DNA of 5,379 nucleotides from an uncultured Campylobacter sp. (GTDB lineage Bacteria; Campylobacterota; Campylobacteria; Campylobacterales; Campylobacteraceae), in NCBI GenBank assembly GCA_938046705.1, contig CALIWP010000358.1:1-5379 (forward strand), in the 5' to 3' direction. Within the stretch, counting starts at the first letter, position 1, and every line of letters starts with the position of its first letter. Below the pieces are notes generated by a model. The model saw only the letters and a list, made by a program, of their open reading frames with translations. It had not been told where the DNA came from and did not search any database. The position numbers and the translations under genes are program-made. This document shows, piece by piece, positions 1 to 5,379 of the stretch.

Positions 1-639
1 ATCCATGAAAACGATGCGATTTGCTACCGAGCGAGCAAAGCCCATCTCGTGAGTAACGATCAGCATCGTCATGCCGTCTTTTGCGAGGTTTATGACGACG
101 TCTAGCACCTCGCGCACGATCTCGGGATCCAGCGAGGCCGTTATCTCGTCAAATAGCATGATCTCGGGCCTCATGCAAAGCGCGCGCACGATAGCGATAC
201 GCTGCTTTTGCCCGCCGCTAAGCTCCTTTGGATAGGCGTATTTTTTGTGTTTTAGGCCTACTTTTTCCAGCCACGCCTCGGCCTCTTTTTCGACCTCTTC
301 TCGGCTTCTTTTTTGCGCTTTTACAGGGCCTAGCACGATATTTTCGATGACGTTCATGTGATCAAACAGCTCGTAGTTTTGAAAAACCATACCCACTTTT
401 TGGCGGATTTTTATCCAGTCTTTGTAGTCTTTATCGATCTTTTCGCCGGCTATCTCTATCTGCCCGCCGTCAAAGGGCTCAAGGCCGTTTATGCAGCGCA
501 GAGTCGTGCTTTTGCCGCATCCCGACGGGCCCAGGATCACGACTACTTCGCCGTTTTTGACGCTAAGGTCGATGCCTTTTAGCACCTGCAAGTCGCCGTA
601 AGATTTGCTTAAATTCGAGAGTTTTAAAATTTCGCTCAT
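1..639 (-). CDS. Polar amino-acid ABC transporter ATP-binding protein (GlnQ/PebC type), 3' end cut off
   Basis: This is the cytoplasmic ATPase that drives an amino-acid importer formed with the two permeases encoded just upstream. The reading frame is open for 213 codons from ATG 639-637 to the left edge, so about 30 C-terminal residues are missing compared with the usual 240-250. All nucleotide-binding motifs are visible: Walker [10 protein letters not shown] (37-45), Q-loop Q87, ABC signature LSGGQ (140-144), Walker B IMLFDE (160-165), D-loop SLDP (169-172) and switch His197. The RCINGLEP stretch (48-55) is typical of the GlnQ/HisP subfamily. Family members usually read DEPTSALDP; here it is DEITASLDP. 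The start is supported by AAGGA five bases upstream, which overlaps the TAA stop of the preceding permease, with an 8-bp gap. The function class is sure. The substrate (Asp/Glu, Gln or another polar amino acid) is not. Confidence 0.95.
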   Translation of the reverse strand, partial: MSEILKLSNLSKSYGDLQVLKGIDLSVKNGEVVVILGPSGCGKSTTLRCINGLEPFDGGQIEIAGEKIDKDYKDWIKIRQKVGMVFQNYELFDHMNVIENIVLGPVKAQKRSREEVEKEAEAWLEKVGLKHKKYAYPKELSGGQKQRIAIVRALCMRPEIMLFDEITASLDPEIVREVLDVVINLAKDGMTMLIVTHEMGFARSVANRIVFMD

Positions 640-644
640 TTGAT

Positions 645-649
645 TCCTT
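645..649 (-). promoter_or_regulatory. Ribosome binding site of the ATPase gene, overlapping the upstream stop codon
   Basis: The minus strand reads TAAGGAATCAAATG. The stop codon of the permease (TAA) shares two bases with the AAGGA site, and the ATG follows after five bases. A ribosome finishing the permease is thus placed on the ATPase start. Confidence 0.75.
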
Positions 650-1322
650 ATGCCCATCTGTTTTCAAGTATCTTGGATAGTTTTGAGATAGGATAGCAGA
701 CGAGAAAATATAATAAAAATATAAAGCCGTATATCCAAAACGGCACGGTTGGGTTAGCGGTTAGACTCGCTGCCTCGATCGTTTGCTGGCCGACTTTTAG
801 CAGGTCGGGCACGCCGATGAGAGCGACGATCGGGGTAGTTTTTATGATACGGCTTAGTAAATTTACGCCGGCGGGCACTAGACGGCGGGTGGCTAGCGGG
901 ATCACGACGTAAAGGTAAATTTGAGTCTTGCTAAGCGCCAGAGCCGCCGCGCTTTCAAACTGATGCCGCGGTATCGAGACGATCGCGCCGCGCACGATAT
1001 CCATCATCTCAAACACGCCCCACAAGCTAAATACGATGAGCGAGGCGTTAAATTTGGAAATATCAAGCCCAAAAGCCTTGCTCGCACCGTAGTAAAACAA
1101 AAACAGCCAGACGATTTGAGGCATGATGCGAACGATTTCTAGGCAAATTTTTAGCACGAAAAAGATAAATTTGTTTTTCGAGCTCATCAGCACGCCCAAA
1201 AACGTGCCTAAAACGAGAGATATGGCGATCGAGATGGCCGAAATCTGCACGCTCATCCACAGCCCCTCGAAAATCAGCCGCTTTAAGACCAGCGGGTCGA
1301 ATAAAATGCTAACTCCGTCCAA
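648..1322 (-). CDS. Polar amino-acid ABC transporter permease (HisM/GlnP family), second permease
   Basis: This inner-membrane subunit should pair with the other permease to form the transport channel. It has 224 residues, the usual length for the family. Hydrophobic segments lie near residues 24-46, 52-78, 93-112, 162-172 and 195-212. The cytoplasmic EAA loop that docks on the ATPase is at about 123-142 (ESAAALALS...VVIPLA), with Ala129 where Gly is common. RIMPQ (65-69) stands where partners often have RNTP. I chose a TTG start (1322-1320): an in-frame TGA lies two codons upstream, AAGGA is six bases before the TTG, and the next in-frame Met (residue 23) would cut into the first membrane helix. 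The gene overlaps the upstream permease by 14 bp, which implies translational coupling. Confidence 0.93.
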   Translation of the reverse strand: MDGVSILFDPLVLKRLIFEGLWMSVQISAISIAISLVLGTFLGVLMSSKNKFIFFVLKICLEIVRIMPQIVWLFLFYYGASKAFGLDISKFNASLIVFSLWGVFEMMDIVRGAIVSIPRHQFESAAALALSKTQIYLYVVIPLATRRLVPAGVNLLSRIIKTTPIVALIGVPDLLKVGQQTIEAASLTANPTVPFWIYGFIFLLYFLVCYPISKLSKILENRWA

Positions 1323-1962
1323 CTCTCATCCTTTTTTCTAGCCAAAATAAGACCAAAGATATCGGCAAAATGATAATCAAATAGCTAACGACGAGCATAA
1401 AAAGCGCCTCGTCGGTCATGTAGTAAAGCCCGATGATATCCTTCGTCGCATAGACTAGATCGGGCAGGGCGATGATGCTGATGACCGAGGTTTCTTTGAT
1501 GAGAAAGATGACGTTAGCCGCGATAGAGGGGATCGAAACACTAAAAGCCTGAGGCAAGATAACGTAGCGTAAAATTTGCCCCTGCGTGAGCGCGACGCTA
1601 AGCGCGGCCTCGATCTGCGTCTTTTTCACCGCCTCAAAGCCGAGGCGAAAACTCTCAGCCATATAGCTGCCGCCTAGAAACGCAAGCCCCGCGACCGCGC
1701 AGGTAAAGGCGCTCAAATTTAACCCGAATTTGCTAAGTCCGTAGTAGAGGAAAAAAAGCTGTATAAGCAGCGGCGTGTTTCTAGAAACCTCGATGTAGCC
1801 GTTTACGATAGGCATCAGGATCTTGACCTTGTAAAATTTAACCAGCGTGCAAAATATGCCGATAACAAGCGATAGCAAGATGCCGTAAAGGGAGAGCTTG
1901 ACGGTGAAAATGCCCGCTTTTACGAACATCGGCGTAAATTCTTTTATAAACTCAAAATCCAT
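1309..1962 (-). CDS. Polar amino-acid ABC transporter permease (HisQ/GlnP family), first permease
   Basis: This is the first gene of the transporter operon and encodes an inner-membrane subunit of 217 residues. Membrane segments are near residues 15-42, 66-78, 86-105, 147-168 and 187-208. The conserved RNTPLLIQLFFLYYG stretch (61-75) and the EAA loop EAALSVALTQGQ...YVILPQA (118-139) place it clearly in the amino-acid permease family. It resembles but is not a copy of its neighbour, as expected for a heterodimeric channel. The ATG at 1962-1960 is the only good start ahead of the first helix. Its ribosome site is weak (AGAAG about ten bases away). It is transcribed divergently from aguA. Substrate specificity is not readable here, and no binding protein gene is present in the window. 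Confidence 0.94.
   Translation of the reverse strand: MDFEFIKEFTPMFVKAGIFTVKLSLYGILLSLVIGIFCTLVKFYKVKILMPIVNGYIEVSRNTPLLIQLFFLYYGLSKFGLNLSAFTCAVAGLAFLGGSYMAESFRLGFEAVKKTQIEAALSVALTQGQILRYVILPQAFSVSIPSIAANVIFLIKETSVISIIALPDLVYATKDIIGLYYMTDEALFMLVVSYLIIILPISLVLFWLEKRMRVGRS
1329..1333 (-). promoter_or_regulatory. Ribosome binding site deciding the TTG start of the second permease
   Basis: The minus strand reads AAGGA, then six bases (TGAGAG), then TTG. The TGA inside the spacer is in frame with the TTG, so translation cannot begin further upstream. The site lies inside the end of the first permease gene. Confidence 0.75.
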
Positions 1963-1996
1963 AAATTTTTTAGCTTCTTTTTGATAATTTCGCGAG

Positions 1997-2002
1997 ATTG
2001 TA
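1997..2002 (-). promoter_or_regulatory. Candidate sigma70 -10 box for the ABC transporter operon
   Basis: The minus strand carries TACAAT (one mismatch to TATAAT). TTTTAA lies 17 bases upstream (2025-2020), with a T-rich stretch between, in keeping with Campylobacter promoters where the -35 box is poorly conserved. Transcription would start near 1990 and leave a leader of about 28 bases before the ATG at 1962. This is from pattern only. Confidence 0.45.
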
Positions 2003-2010
2003 GCGAAAGC

Positions 2011-2033
2011 AAACTAAATTTAAAACTAATTTT
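2011..2033. repeat. Short imperfect tandem repeat in the divergent region
   Basis: AAACTAAATTT (2011-2021) is followed one base later by AAACTAATTTT (2023-2033), giving a 12-bp period with one mismatch. It covers the -35 zone of the candidate transporter promoter and lies just upstream of the candidate aguA -10. It might be an operator or a curved A-tract, but AT-rich spacers produce such repeats by chance. Confidence 0.35.
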
Positions 2034-2034
2034 G

Positions 2035-2040
2035 TATGAT
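2035..2040 (+). promoter_or_regulatory. Weak candidate -10 box for aguA
   Basis: TATGAT is preceded by TTTTG. It would start transcription near 2047 with a leader of about 70 bases. TATCAT (2069-2074) is an alternative closer to the gene. Neither has a recognisable -35, so the true start is uncertain. Confidence 0.3.
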
Positions 2041-2106
2041 TTATTTTAAAATTTAAGCTTGCAAAAGGTATCATAACCCCTAAATTTTGATAGAAATTAT
2101 TTAAAT

Positions 2107-2112
2107 AAAGGA
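2107..2112 (+). promoter_or_regulatory. Ribosome binding site supporting the TTG start of aguA
   Basis: AAAGGA is followed by five bases (CGAAT) and then TTG at 2118-2120. The protein from this TTG starts with MRAFAEWEKQE, which matches the usual beginning of agmatine deiminases (xPAEWxxQ), so the unusual start codon is well supported. Confidence 0.75.
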
Positions 2113-2117
2113 CGAAT

Positions 2118-3107
2118 TTGAGAGCGTTTGCAGAGTGGGAAAAACAAGAGCTGATATTTTTATCGTTGCCGCACGAAAACACCGACTGGAGGCCGTATCT
2201 GGGCGAAATTTTGGACGCCTACGAGAGTCTAGTGACAGCTATCGCACCGTTTCAAAAGGTCGTTTTGATCTGCCCCGATGAGAGGATTTTTCGGGAGCGA
2301 TTTGCTAAATTTGATAACGTGGAGTTCGTAAAAATCGACACTGATGATACGTGGATACGCGACTACGGCATGATAGACGTAGAGGACGGCGCTAGGATCG
2401 TCAGTTATGATTTTAAATTTAACGCTTGGGGCGGCAAATTTGAAAGCTCGAAGGATAATGCCGTAAATTTGGAGCTTGCCAAGCGTTTTAAAAGCGATTT
2501 GCGAAGTATCGATCTCGTGCTTGAGGGCGGTAGTATCGATTTTAACGGCCACGGCACGCTGCTAACAACCGAAAAGTGCCTACTAAACGACAACCGCAAC
2601 TCTCATCTAAACAAAGAGCAGATCGAGGCGCGGCTTAAGGAGCTTTTCGGCCTTGATCGCGTGATATGGCTTAAAAACGGCTTTATAAAGGGCGACGACA
2701 CCGACAGCCACGTCGATACTTTGGCGCGTTTCATCACTCCTGATACGATCGCGTACGCCTCTTGCGACGATCCAAATGACGAGCATTTTGAGGAGCTAAA
2801 TGCGATGAAAAAAGAGCTTGAAAGCACGGGCTTTAAGCTCGTGCCGCTACCGCTTCCGAAGGCTAAATTTTACGGCGGCAAAAGGCTTGGCTGCACGTAT
2901 GCGAATTTTATCTTTATAAACGGCGCCGTCATCGTTCCGACATACAATGATGACAACGATAAAATCGTGCTTGAGCGACTAGCACGTGAGCTACCTGATC
3001 ACAAGATAATCGGCGTGGATTCGCTCGTTTTCGTGCGTCAAAACGGCTCGCTACATTGTTCCTCGCAGAATAGATTTGTAGGCGCAAGAAGCGAAAGCGA
3101 AATCTAA
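2118..3107 (+). CDS. aguA: Agmatine deiminase (agmatine iminohydrolase)
   Basis: The cytoplasmic enzyme hydrolyses agmatine to N-carbamoylputrescine and ammonia, the first step from agmatine to putrescine. Its 329 residues are within the range of bacterial agmatine deiminases of the PPAD-like family (guanidine-modifying pentein fold). Visible motifs are AEWEKQE (5-11), the DDTWIRDYG block with Asp77, Arg81 and Asp82, FNAWGGK (101-107), LEGGSID (135-141), GDDTDSHVD (192-200) with the catalytic His198, and SLHCSSQ (311-317) with the nucleophile Cys314. No key residue is missing. It opens the plus-strand cluster. The next gene begins on the base after its stop codon, and the following pathway enzyme, AguB, is encoded further down. 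The divergent amino-acid transporter may be a chance neighbour. I am confident of the function from the full motif set. Confidence 0.96.
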   Translation: MRAFAEWEKQELIFLSLPHENTDWRPYLGEILDAYESLVTAIAPFQKVVLICPDERIFRERFAKFDNVEFVKIDTDDTWIRDYGMIDVEDGARIVSYDFKFNAWGGKFESSKDNAVNLELAKRFKSDLRSIDLVLEGGSIDFNGHGTLLTTEKCLLNDNRNSHLNKEQIEARLKELFGLDRVIWLKNGFIKGDDTDSHVDTLARFITPDTIAYASCDDPNDEHFEELNAMKKELESTGFKLVPLPLPKAKFYGGKRLGCTYANFIFINGAVIVPTYNDDNDKIVLERLARELPDHKIIGVDSLVFVRQNGSLHCSSQNRFVGARSESEI

Positions 3108-4028
3108 ATGCAATTAAACAATGCCGACATAAAAAGGCAAAATGAAATTTTAGGCCGCAGAGCCGTGATAGTCGCGGGCGCGACGGCGTTTGCACTAGCT
3201 GTGGTTAAATTTGCCGCGGGTTTGATCGGCGGTTCGGTGGCGGTGCTTAGCTCGGCGATCGATTCGATGCTTGACCTGCTAGTTTCCGCGCTAAATTTCT
3301 TCGCCATCCGTAAATCCCAGGCCGCGCCTAATGCTAAATTTAACTTTGGCTATGCCAAGCTAGAAGCGCTTGCGGCGATGTTTGAGGGCGTTTTGATCGT
3401 GGGTGCCGGCGCGTTTATATTTTATGAGAGCGTGCGTAAGCTACAAACGGAGCAAGCGCCCGTAGATACGGCTTTTTCGCTCTATGCGATGGCGCTATCG
3501 GTCGCGGTTACGGGGCTGCTGGTCGCCTACCTCTCACGCGTCGCTCGCCGCACGAAAAATTTGATCGTTAGAGCCGACGCGCTACACTATAAAAGTGACC
3601 TTTTTAGCAACCTAGCCGTTATCGCCTCGCTTATCTTGGTCGAATTTACTGGATTTGCCGCGATAGACGCCGTTTTTGGTATAGTGATTAGCGGCTACAT
3701 CGCCGTTAGCGCGATAAATTTGATGAAAGAAAGCGTAGGCGTGCTGCTAGACCGAGCGCTAGATCCCGAGATAACGGCGCAAATCGAAGAGATAATCCGC
3801 TCGCGCCCTCAGATAGCAAGCTATCACGGCCTAGCTACCAGAAAGAGCGCAAACATCTGCTACGTCGCGGTTCATCTAGTCTTTAACCGCGAAATTTCGC
3901 TTTACGACGCGCACAAAATTTCAGACGAGATAGAAGCCGCTATCAGGGCTAAATACGGCGAGTTTGAATGGCAGATCACGACGCACCTTGATCCGTGCGA
4001 CGATCAAAACGGCTCGTGCGAATGCTAA
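3108..4028 (+). CDS. Cation diffusion facilitator (CDF) family metal transporter, FieF/YiiP type
   Basis: This is an inner-membrane divalent metal/proton antiporter, 306 residues, the usual CDF length. Hydrophobic helices lie near 19-41, 44-66, 90-107, 123-142, 166-180 and 184-203, followed by a cytoplasmic domain. The transport site is complete: Asp52 and Asp56 in helix 2, and His160 and Asp164 (ALHYKSD) in helix 5. The cytoplasmic binding residues also appear kept: His240, His256, His269, and His293/Asp295 in THLDPC. The loop corresponding to the YiiP second site reads PNAKFNFGYAKLE and lacks the Asp/His ligands. The end has three cysteines (297, 304, 306). The ATG directly follows the aguA stop (TAAATG) without a clear ribosome site, so reinitiation after aguA is likely. 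The metal (Zn, Fe, Mn, Cd) cannot be told from this sequence. Confidence 0.93.
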   Translation: MQLNNADIKRQNEILGRRAVIVAGATAFALAVVKFAAGLIGGSVAVLSSAIDSMLDLLVSALNFFAIRKSQAAPNAKFNFGYAKLEALAAMFEGVLIVGAGAFIFYESVRKLQTEQAPVDTAFSLYAMALSVAVTGLLVAYLSRVARRTKNLIVRADALHYKSDLFSNLAVIASLILVEFTGFAAIDAVFGIVISGYIAVSAINLMKESVGVLLDRALDPEITAQIEEIIRSRPQIASYHGLATRKSANICYVAVHLVFNREISLYDAHKISDEIEAAIRAKYGEFEWQITTHLDPCDDQNGSCEC

Positions 4029-4031
4029 ATC

Positions 4032-4037
4032 AAAGGA
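4032..4037 (+). promoter_or_regulatory. Ribosome binding site of the tyrosine phosphatase gene
   Basis: AAAGGA is followed by five bases and ATG at 4043. This fixes the start there rather than at an in-frame ATG 48 bases upstream (3995), which lies inside the transporter gene and lacks such a site. Confidence 0.75.
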
Positions 4038-4042
4038 AAAAT

Positions 4043-4510
4043 ATGAAAATTTTATTCGTTTGCCACGGAAATATCTGCCGCTCGACTATGGCGCAGTCGG
4101 TTATGCAAAATTTGAGCGAAAAGGTGGGTCTGGCCGGGCGCCTTAGTATCGACTCTCGCGCCACGCATGAGGATGAGATAGGCGAGCCGCCGTACTACGA
4201 AACCGTGCGGGTTTTGAAGCAAAACGGCGTGCCCATAGCGCCACATAAAGCAACATTGATAACGCAAAAAGATTTTGATAGCAGCGACCTTATTTTGATA
4301 ATGGACGATGAAAATTTAAGGACTCTAAAGCGTAAATTCGGCGCCGATGCCAAATTTGACGAAAAAGTAAAATTCCTGCTCGAATTTAGTGACGCGCCAA
4401 GCGGCAAGATAATCGCTGATCCATACTACACCCGCGATTTTGAGCGTTGCTACGATGACATTTCGCGCTCTTGCGCGGGCTTGCTTGAGAGGCTGAAGCA
4501 AATTTTATAG
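4043..4510 (+). CDS. Low-molecular-weight protein-tyrosine phosphatase (arsenate reductase-like fold)
   Basis: The protein has 155 residues, normal for the cytoplasmic LMW-PTP family. The phosphate-binding loop VCHGNICRST is at 6-15, with nucleophile Cys7, second Cys12 and Arg13. Most members read RSP after the Arg; here it is RST. The general acid loop ADPYY is at 125-129 with Asp126. From the ATG at 4043, the protein begins MKILFVCHGN, with the active-site loop right after strand 1 as in the whole family. A form starting at 3995 would add 16 basic residues with no counterpart. It lies 14 bp after the metal transporter gene and is probably co-transcribed. Such enzymes dephosphorylate protein tyrosines, often on capsule or exopolysaccharide kinases. 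No kinase is nearby, and the substrate is unknown. An arsenate reductase is less likely: the DPYY loop is typical of phosphatases, and no ars genes are seen. Confidence 0.92.
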   Translation: MKILFVCHGNICRSTMAQSVMQNLSEKVGLAGRLSIDSRATHEDEIGEPPYYETVRVLKQNGVPIAPHKATLITQKDFDSSDLILIMDDENLRTLKRKFGADAKFDEKVKFLLEFSDAPSGKIIADPYYTRDFERCYDDISRSCAGLLERLKQIL

Positions 4511-4533
4511 GCTGCCTGGAGCGCCAAAATTTA

Positions 4534-4556
4534 GCTTGTCGGCCGGCCGTTCAAGC
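4534..4556 (+). terminator. GC-rich hairpin between phosphatase gene and aguB, possible terminator or attenuator
   Basis: GCTTG (4534-4538) pairs with CAAGC (4552-4556), and inside it the 10-bp perfect palindrome CGGCCGGCCG (4540-4549) can fold as CGG/CCG around a CCGG loop, with one or two unpaired Ts between the stems. It follows the phosphatase stop by 23 bases and stands before the aguB promoter. The downstream bases (CCTAATTTAT) are not a clean T-run, so termination would be weak. Confidence 0.45.
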
Positions 4557-4574
4557 CCTAATTTATCCCTGCTT

Positions 4575-4583
4575 TGATATAAT
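4575..4583 (+). promoter_or_regulatory. Extended -10 promoter of aguB
   Basis: TGATATAAT gives a perfect TATAAT (4578-4583) preceded by the extended TGn element, within TTTGATATAATTTT, very close to the main Campylobacter sigma70 pattern. Transcription would start near 4590, about 22 bases before the ATG. No clear -35 is seen, which is normal for this genus. aguB can therefore be expressed apart from aguA. Confidence 0.75.
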
Positions 4584-4601
4584 TTTGAAAATTTAAATCG
4601 T

Positions 4602-4606
4602 AAGGA
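4602..4606 (+). promoter_or_regulatory. Ribosome binding site of aguB
   Basis: AAGGA is followed by five bases (AAAAT) and ATG at 4612. The arrangement is the same as in front of the phosphatase gene. Confidence 0.75.
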
Positions 4607-4611
4607 AAAAT

Positions 4612-5379
4612 ATGAAAGTAGCGCTAATCCAACAAAAATTTCACGGCACCAAAGACGCGACCGTGCAAAGGACGCTCGAGCTCGTGCGCGAAGCTAGCGG
4701 CGGCGGAGCGGAGCTTGTCGTACTTCAGGAGCTGCACCAGACGCAGTATTTTTGCCAGAGCGAGGAGACGAGGTTTTTCGATCTTGCCGAGGGTTGGGAA
4801 AACGACGTCAAATTTTGGGGCGAGGTAGCGCGACAAAACGGCGTCGTGCTCGTTACTTCGCTCTTTGAAAAGCGCGCGGACGGGCTGTATCACAACACCG
4901 CATTCGTCTTTGAAAAAGACGGCAGCGTCGCGGGCAAATACCGCAAAATGCACATCCCCGACGACCCGGGCTTTTACGAGAAATTTTACTTTACTCCGGG
5001 CGACATCGGCTTTGAGCCTATCGATACGAGCGTAGGTAGGCTCGGACTTTTGGTGTGCTGGGATCAGTGGTATCCCGAGGCTGCGCGCCTCATGGCTCTG
5101 CGCGGCGCGAAGCTACTAATCTATCCGACCGCGATCGGCTGGTTCGAGGGCGACGAGGAGGCCGAGAAATCGCGCCAACTAGAGGCGTGGGTCGCCGTGC
5201 AGCGCGGGCATGCGGTCGCAAACGGCCTGCCAGTGATTGCCGTAAACCGCGTGGGCTTTGAAAAGGACGAGAGCGGCGTGATGGACGGGATTAAATTTTG
5301 GGGCAATAGCTTTGTTTTCGGCGCGCAGGGCGAGGAGCTTTTCCGAGCCGATAGCCAGAGCGAGCAGTGCCGCATCGTA
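4612..5379 (+). CDS. aguB: N-carbamoylputrescine amidase, 3' end cut off
   Basis: This nitrilase-superfamily enzyme hydrolyses N-carbamoylputrescine to putrescine, CO2 and ammonia, the step after agmatine deiminase. The frame is open for 256 codons from ATG 4612 to the right edge; about 30-40 residues are missing compared with the usual 290. The Glu-Lys-Cys triad is visible: Glu40 in VVLQELHQTQYFCQ, Lys112 in KYRKMHIPDDPGFYEKFYF and Cys149 in GLLVCWDQWYPEAARL. YFCQSE after the Glu and the PDDPGFYEKFYFTPG segment are typical of AguB and plant CPA rather than of other nitrilases. The residues AIGW (174-177), the Glu191-Trp193 region and the VIAVNRVG segment (208-215) also fit this family. It is in the same orientation as aguA but 1.5 kb away, with its own promoter. 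Function is well supported by both motifs and context. Confidence 0.95.
   Translation, partial: MKVALIQQKFHGTKDATVQRTLELVREASGGGAELVVLQELHQTQYFCQSEETRFFDLAEGWENDVKFWGEVARQNGVVLVTSLFEKRADGLYHNTAFVFEKDGSVAGKYRKMHIPDDPGFYEKFYFTPGDIGFEPIDTSVGRLGLLVCWDQWYPEAARLMALRGAKLLIYPTAIGWFEGDEEAEKSRQLEAWVAVQRGHAVANGLPVIAVNRVGFEKDESGVMDGIKFWGNSFVFGAQGEELFRADSQSEQCRIV

Larger units (their letters stand above)
1963..2117. other. Divergent AT-rich intergenic control region
   Basis: These 155 bases separate the divergently transcribed transporter operon and aguA. No credible gene is seen. The region holds a candidate promoter for each direction, a short direct repeat (2011-2021 and 2023-2033) and the aguA ribosome site at its right end. 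It is markedly more AT-rich than the flanking genes. Confidence 0.6.

Noticed and set aside
2048..2088. Inverted repeat AAAATTTA (2048-2055) / TAAATTTT (2081-2088) upstream of aguA
   Set aside because: The arms do not extend beyond eight AT-only bases, the loop is 25 bases, and AAATTT is so common in this window that chance pairing is expected.
1970..2182. Minus-strand 70-codon frame across the divergent spacer and the start of aguA
   Set aside because: The translation resembles no known family, about 65 bases of it lie over the N-terminus of aguA, and no ribosome site is evident. It is best seen as a chance open frame in AT-rich DNA.
3995..4042. Possible N-terminal extension of the tyrosine phosphatase from an in-frame ATG at 3995
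   Set aside because: It lies inside the metal transporter gene, has no ribosome site, and adds basic residues that the family lacks. ATG 4043 has AAAGGA at the right distance.
4043..4510. Arsenate reductase (ArsC) reading of the phosphatase gene
   Set aside because: The fold is shared, but the DPYY acid loop and the absence of ars neighbours or ArsC-type resolving cysteines point to a tyrosine phosphatase.
5055..5379. Open frames on both strands within aguB (5055-5261 plus, 5375-5121 minus)
   Set aside because: They lie entirely inside the well-supported aguB frame, and their translations are Arg/Ser-rich shadows of GC-rich coding DNA.
1..5379. Mobile element, CRISPR array, tRNA or a new defence system
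   Set aside because: No transposase or integrase-like protein, no regular spaced repeats, no tRNA-like cloverleaf and no defence domains were seen; the genes all belong to known housekeeping families.

Overview
The window looks like chromosomal DNA from a Campylobacter of the higher-GC oral/intestinal type (C. showae, rectus, curvus or concisus-like). This is inferred from the gene families, tight gene packing, AAGGA ribosome binding sites, a TTTGATATAAT promoter and a remarkable density of the hexamer AAATTT. No rRNA or other phylogenetic marker is present, so the genus is an inference and the species is open.

Left part (1-1962, minus strand): a three-gene operon for a polar amino-acid ABC importer. 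It reads permease (1962-1309), permease (1322-648), ATPase (639 to beyond the left edge). The genes overlap or nearly touch, so they are probably translated as one message. No substrate-binding protein is visible. The order permease-permease-ATPase resembles the C. jejuni Paq locus more than the PEB1 locus, but substrate cannot be read from the sequence.

Middle (1963-2117): a 155-bp AT-rich divergent control region with a candidate promoter in each direction and no gene.

Right part (2118-5379, plus strand): a putrescine synthesis cluster. aguA (agmatine deiminase) is followed directly by a cation diffusion facilitator (CDF) transporter, a low-molecular-weight tyrosine phosphatase (LMW-PTP) and, after a 101-bp gap with a hairpin and a very good extended -10 promoter, aguB (N-carbamoylputrescine amidase, cut by the right edge). 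AguA turns agmatine into N-carbamoylputrescine and ammonia, and AguB releases putrescine, CO2 and ammonia. The window therefore holds the two enzymes from agmatine to putrescine, with two genes of no obvious pathway role between them.

I see no mobile element, CRISPR array, tRNA or rRNA. The less ordinary points are the embedding of the CDF and phosphatase genes between aguA and aguB, the loss of the second metal site in the CDF protein, and roughly twentyfold enrichment of AAATTT.
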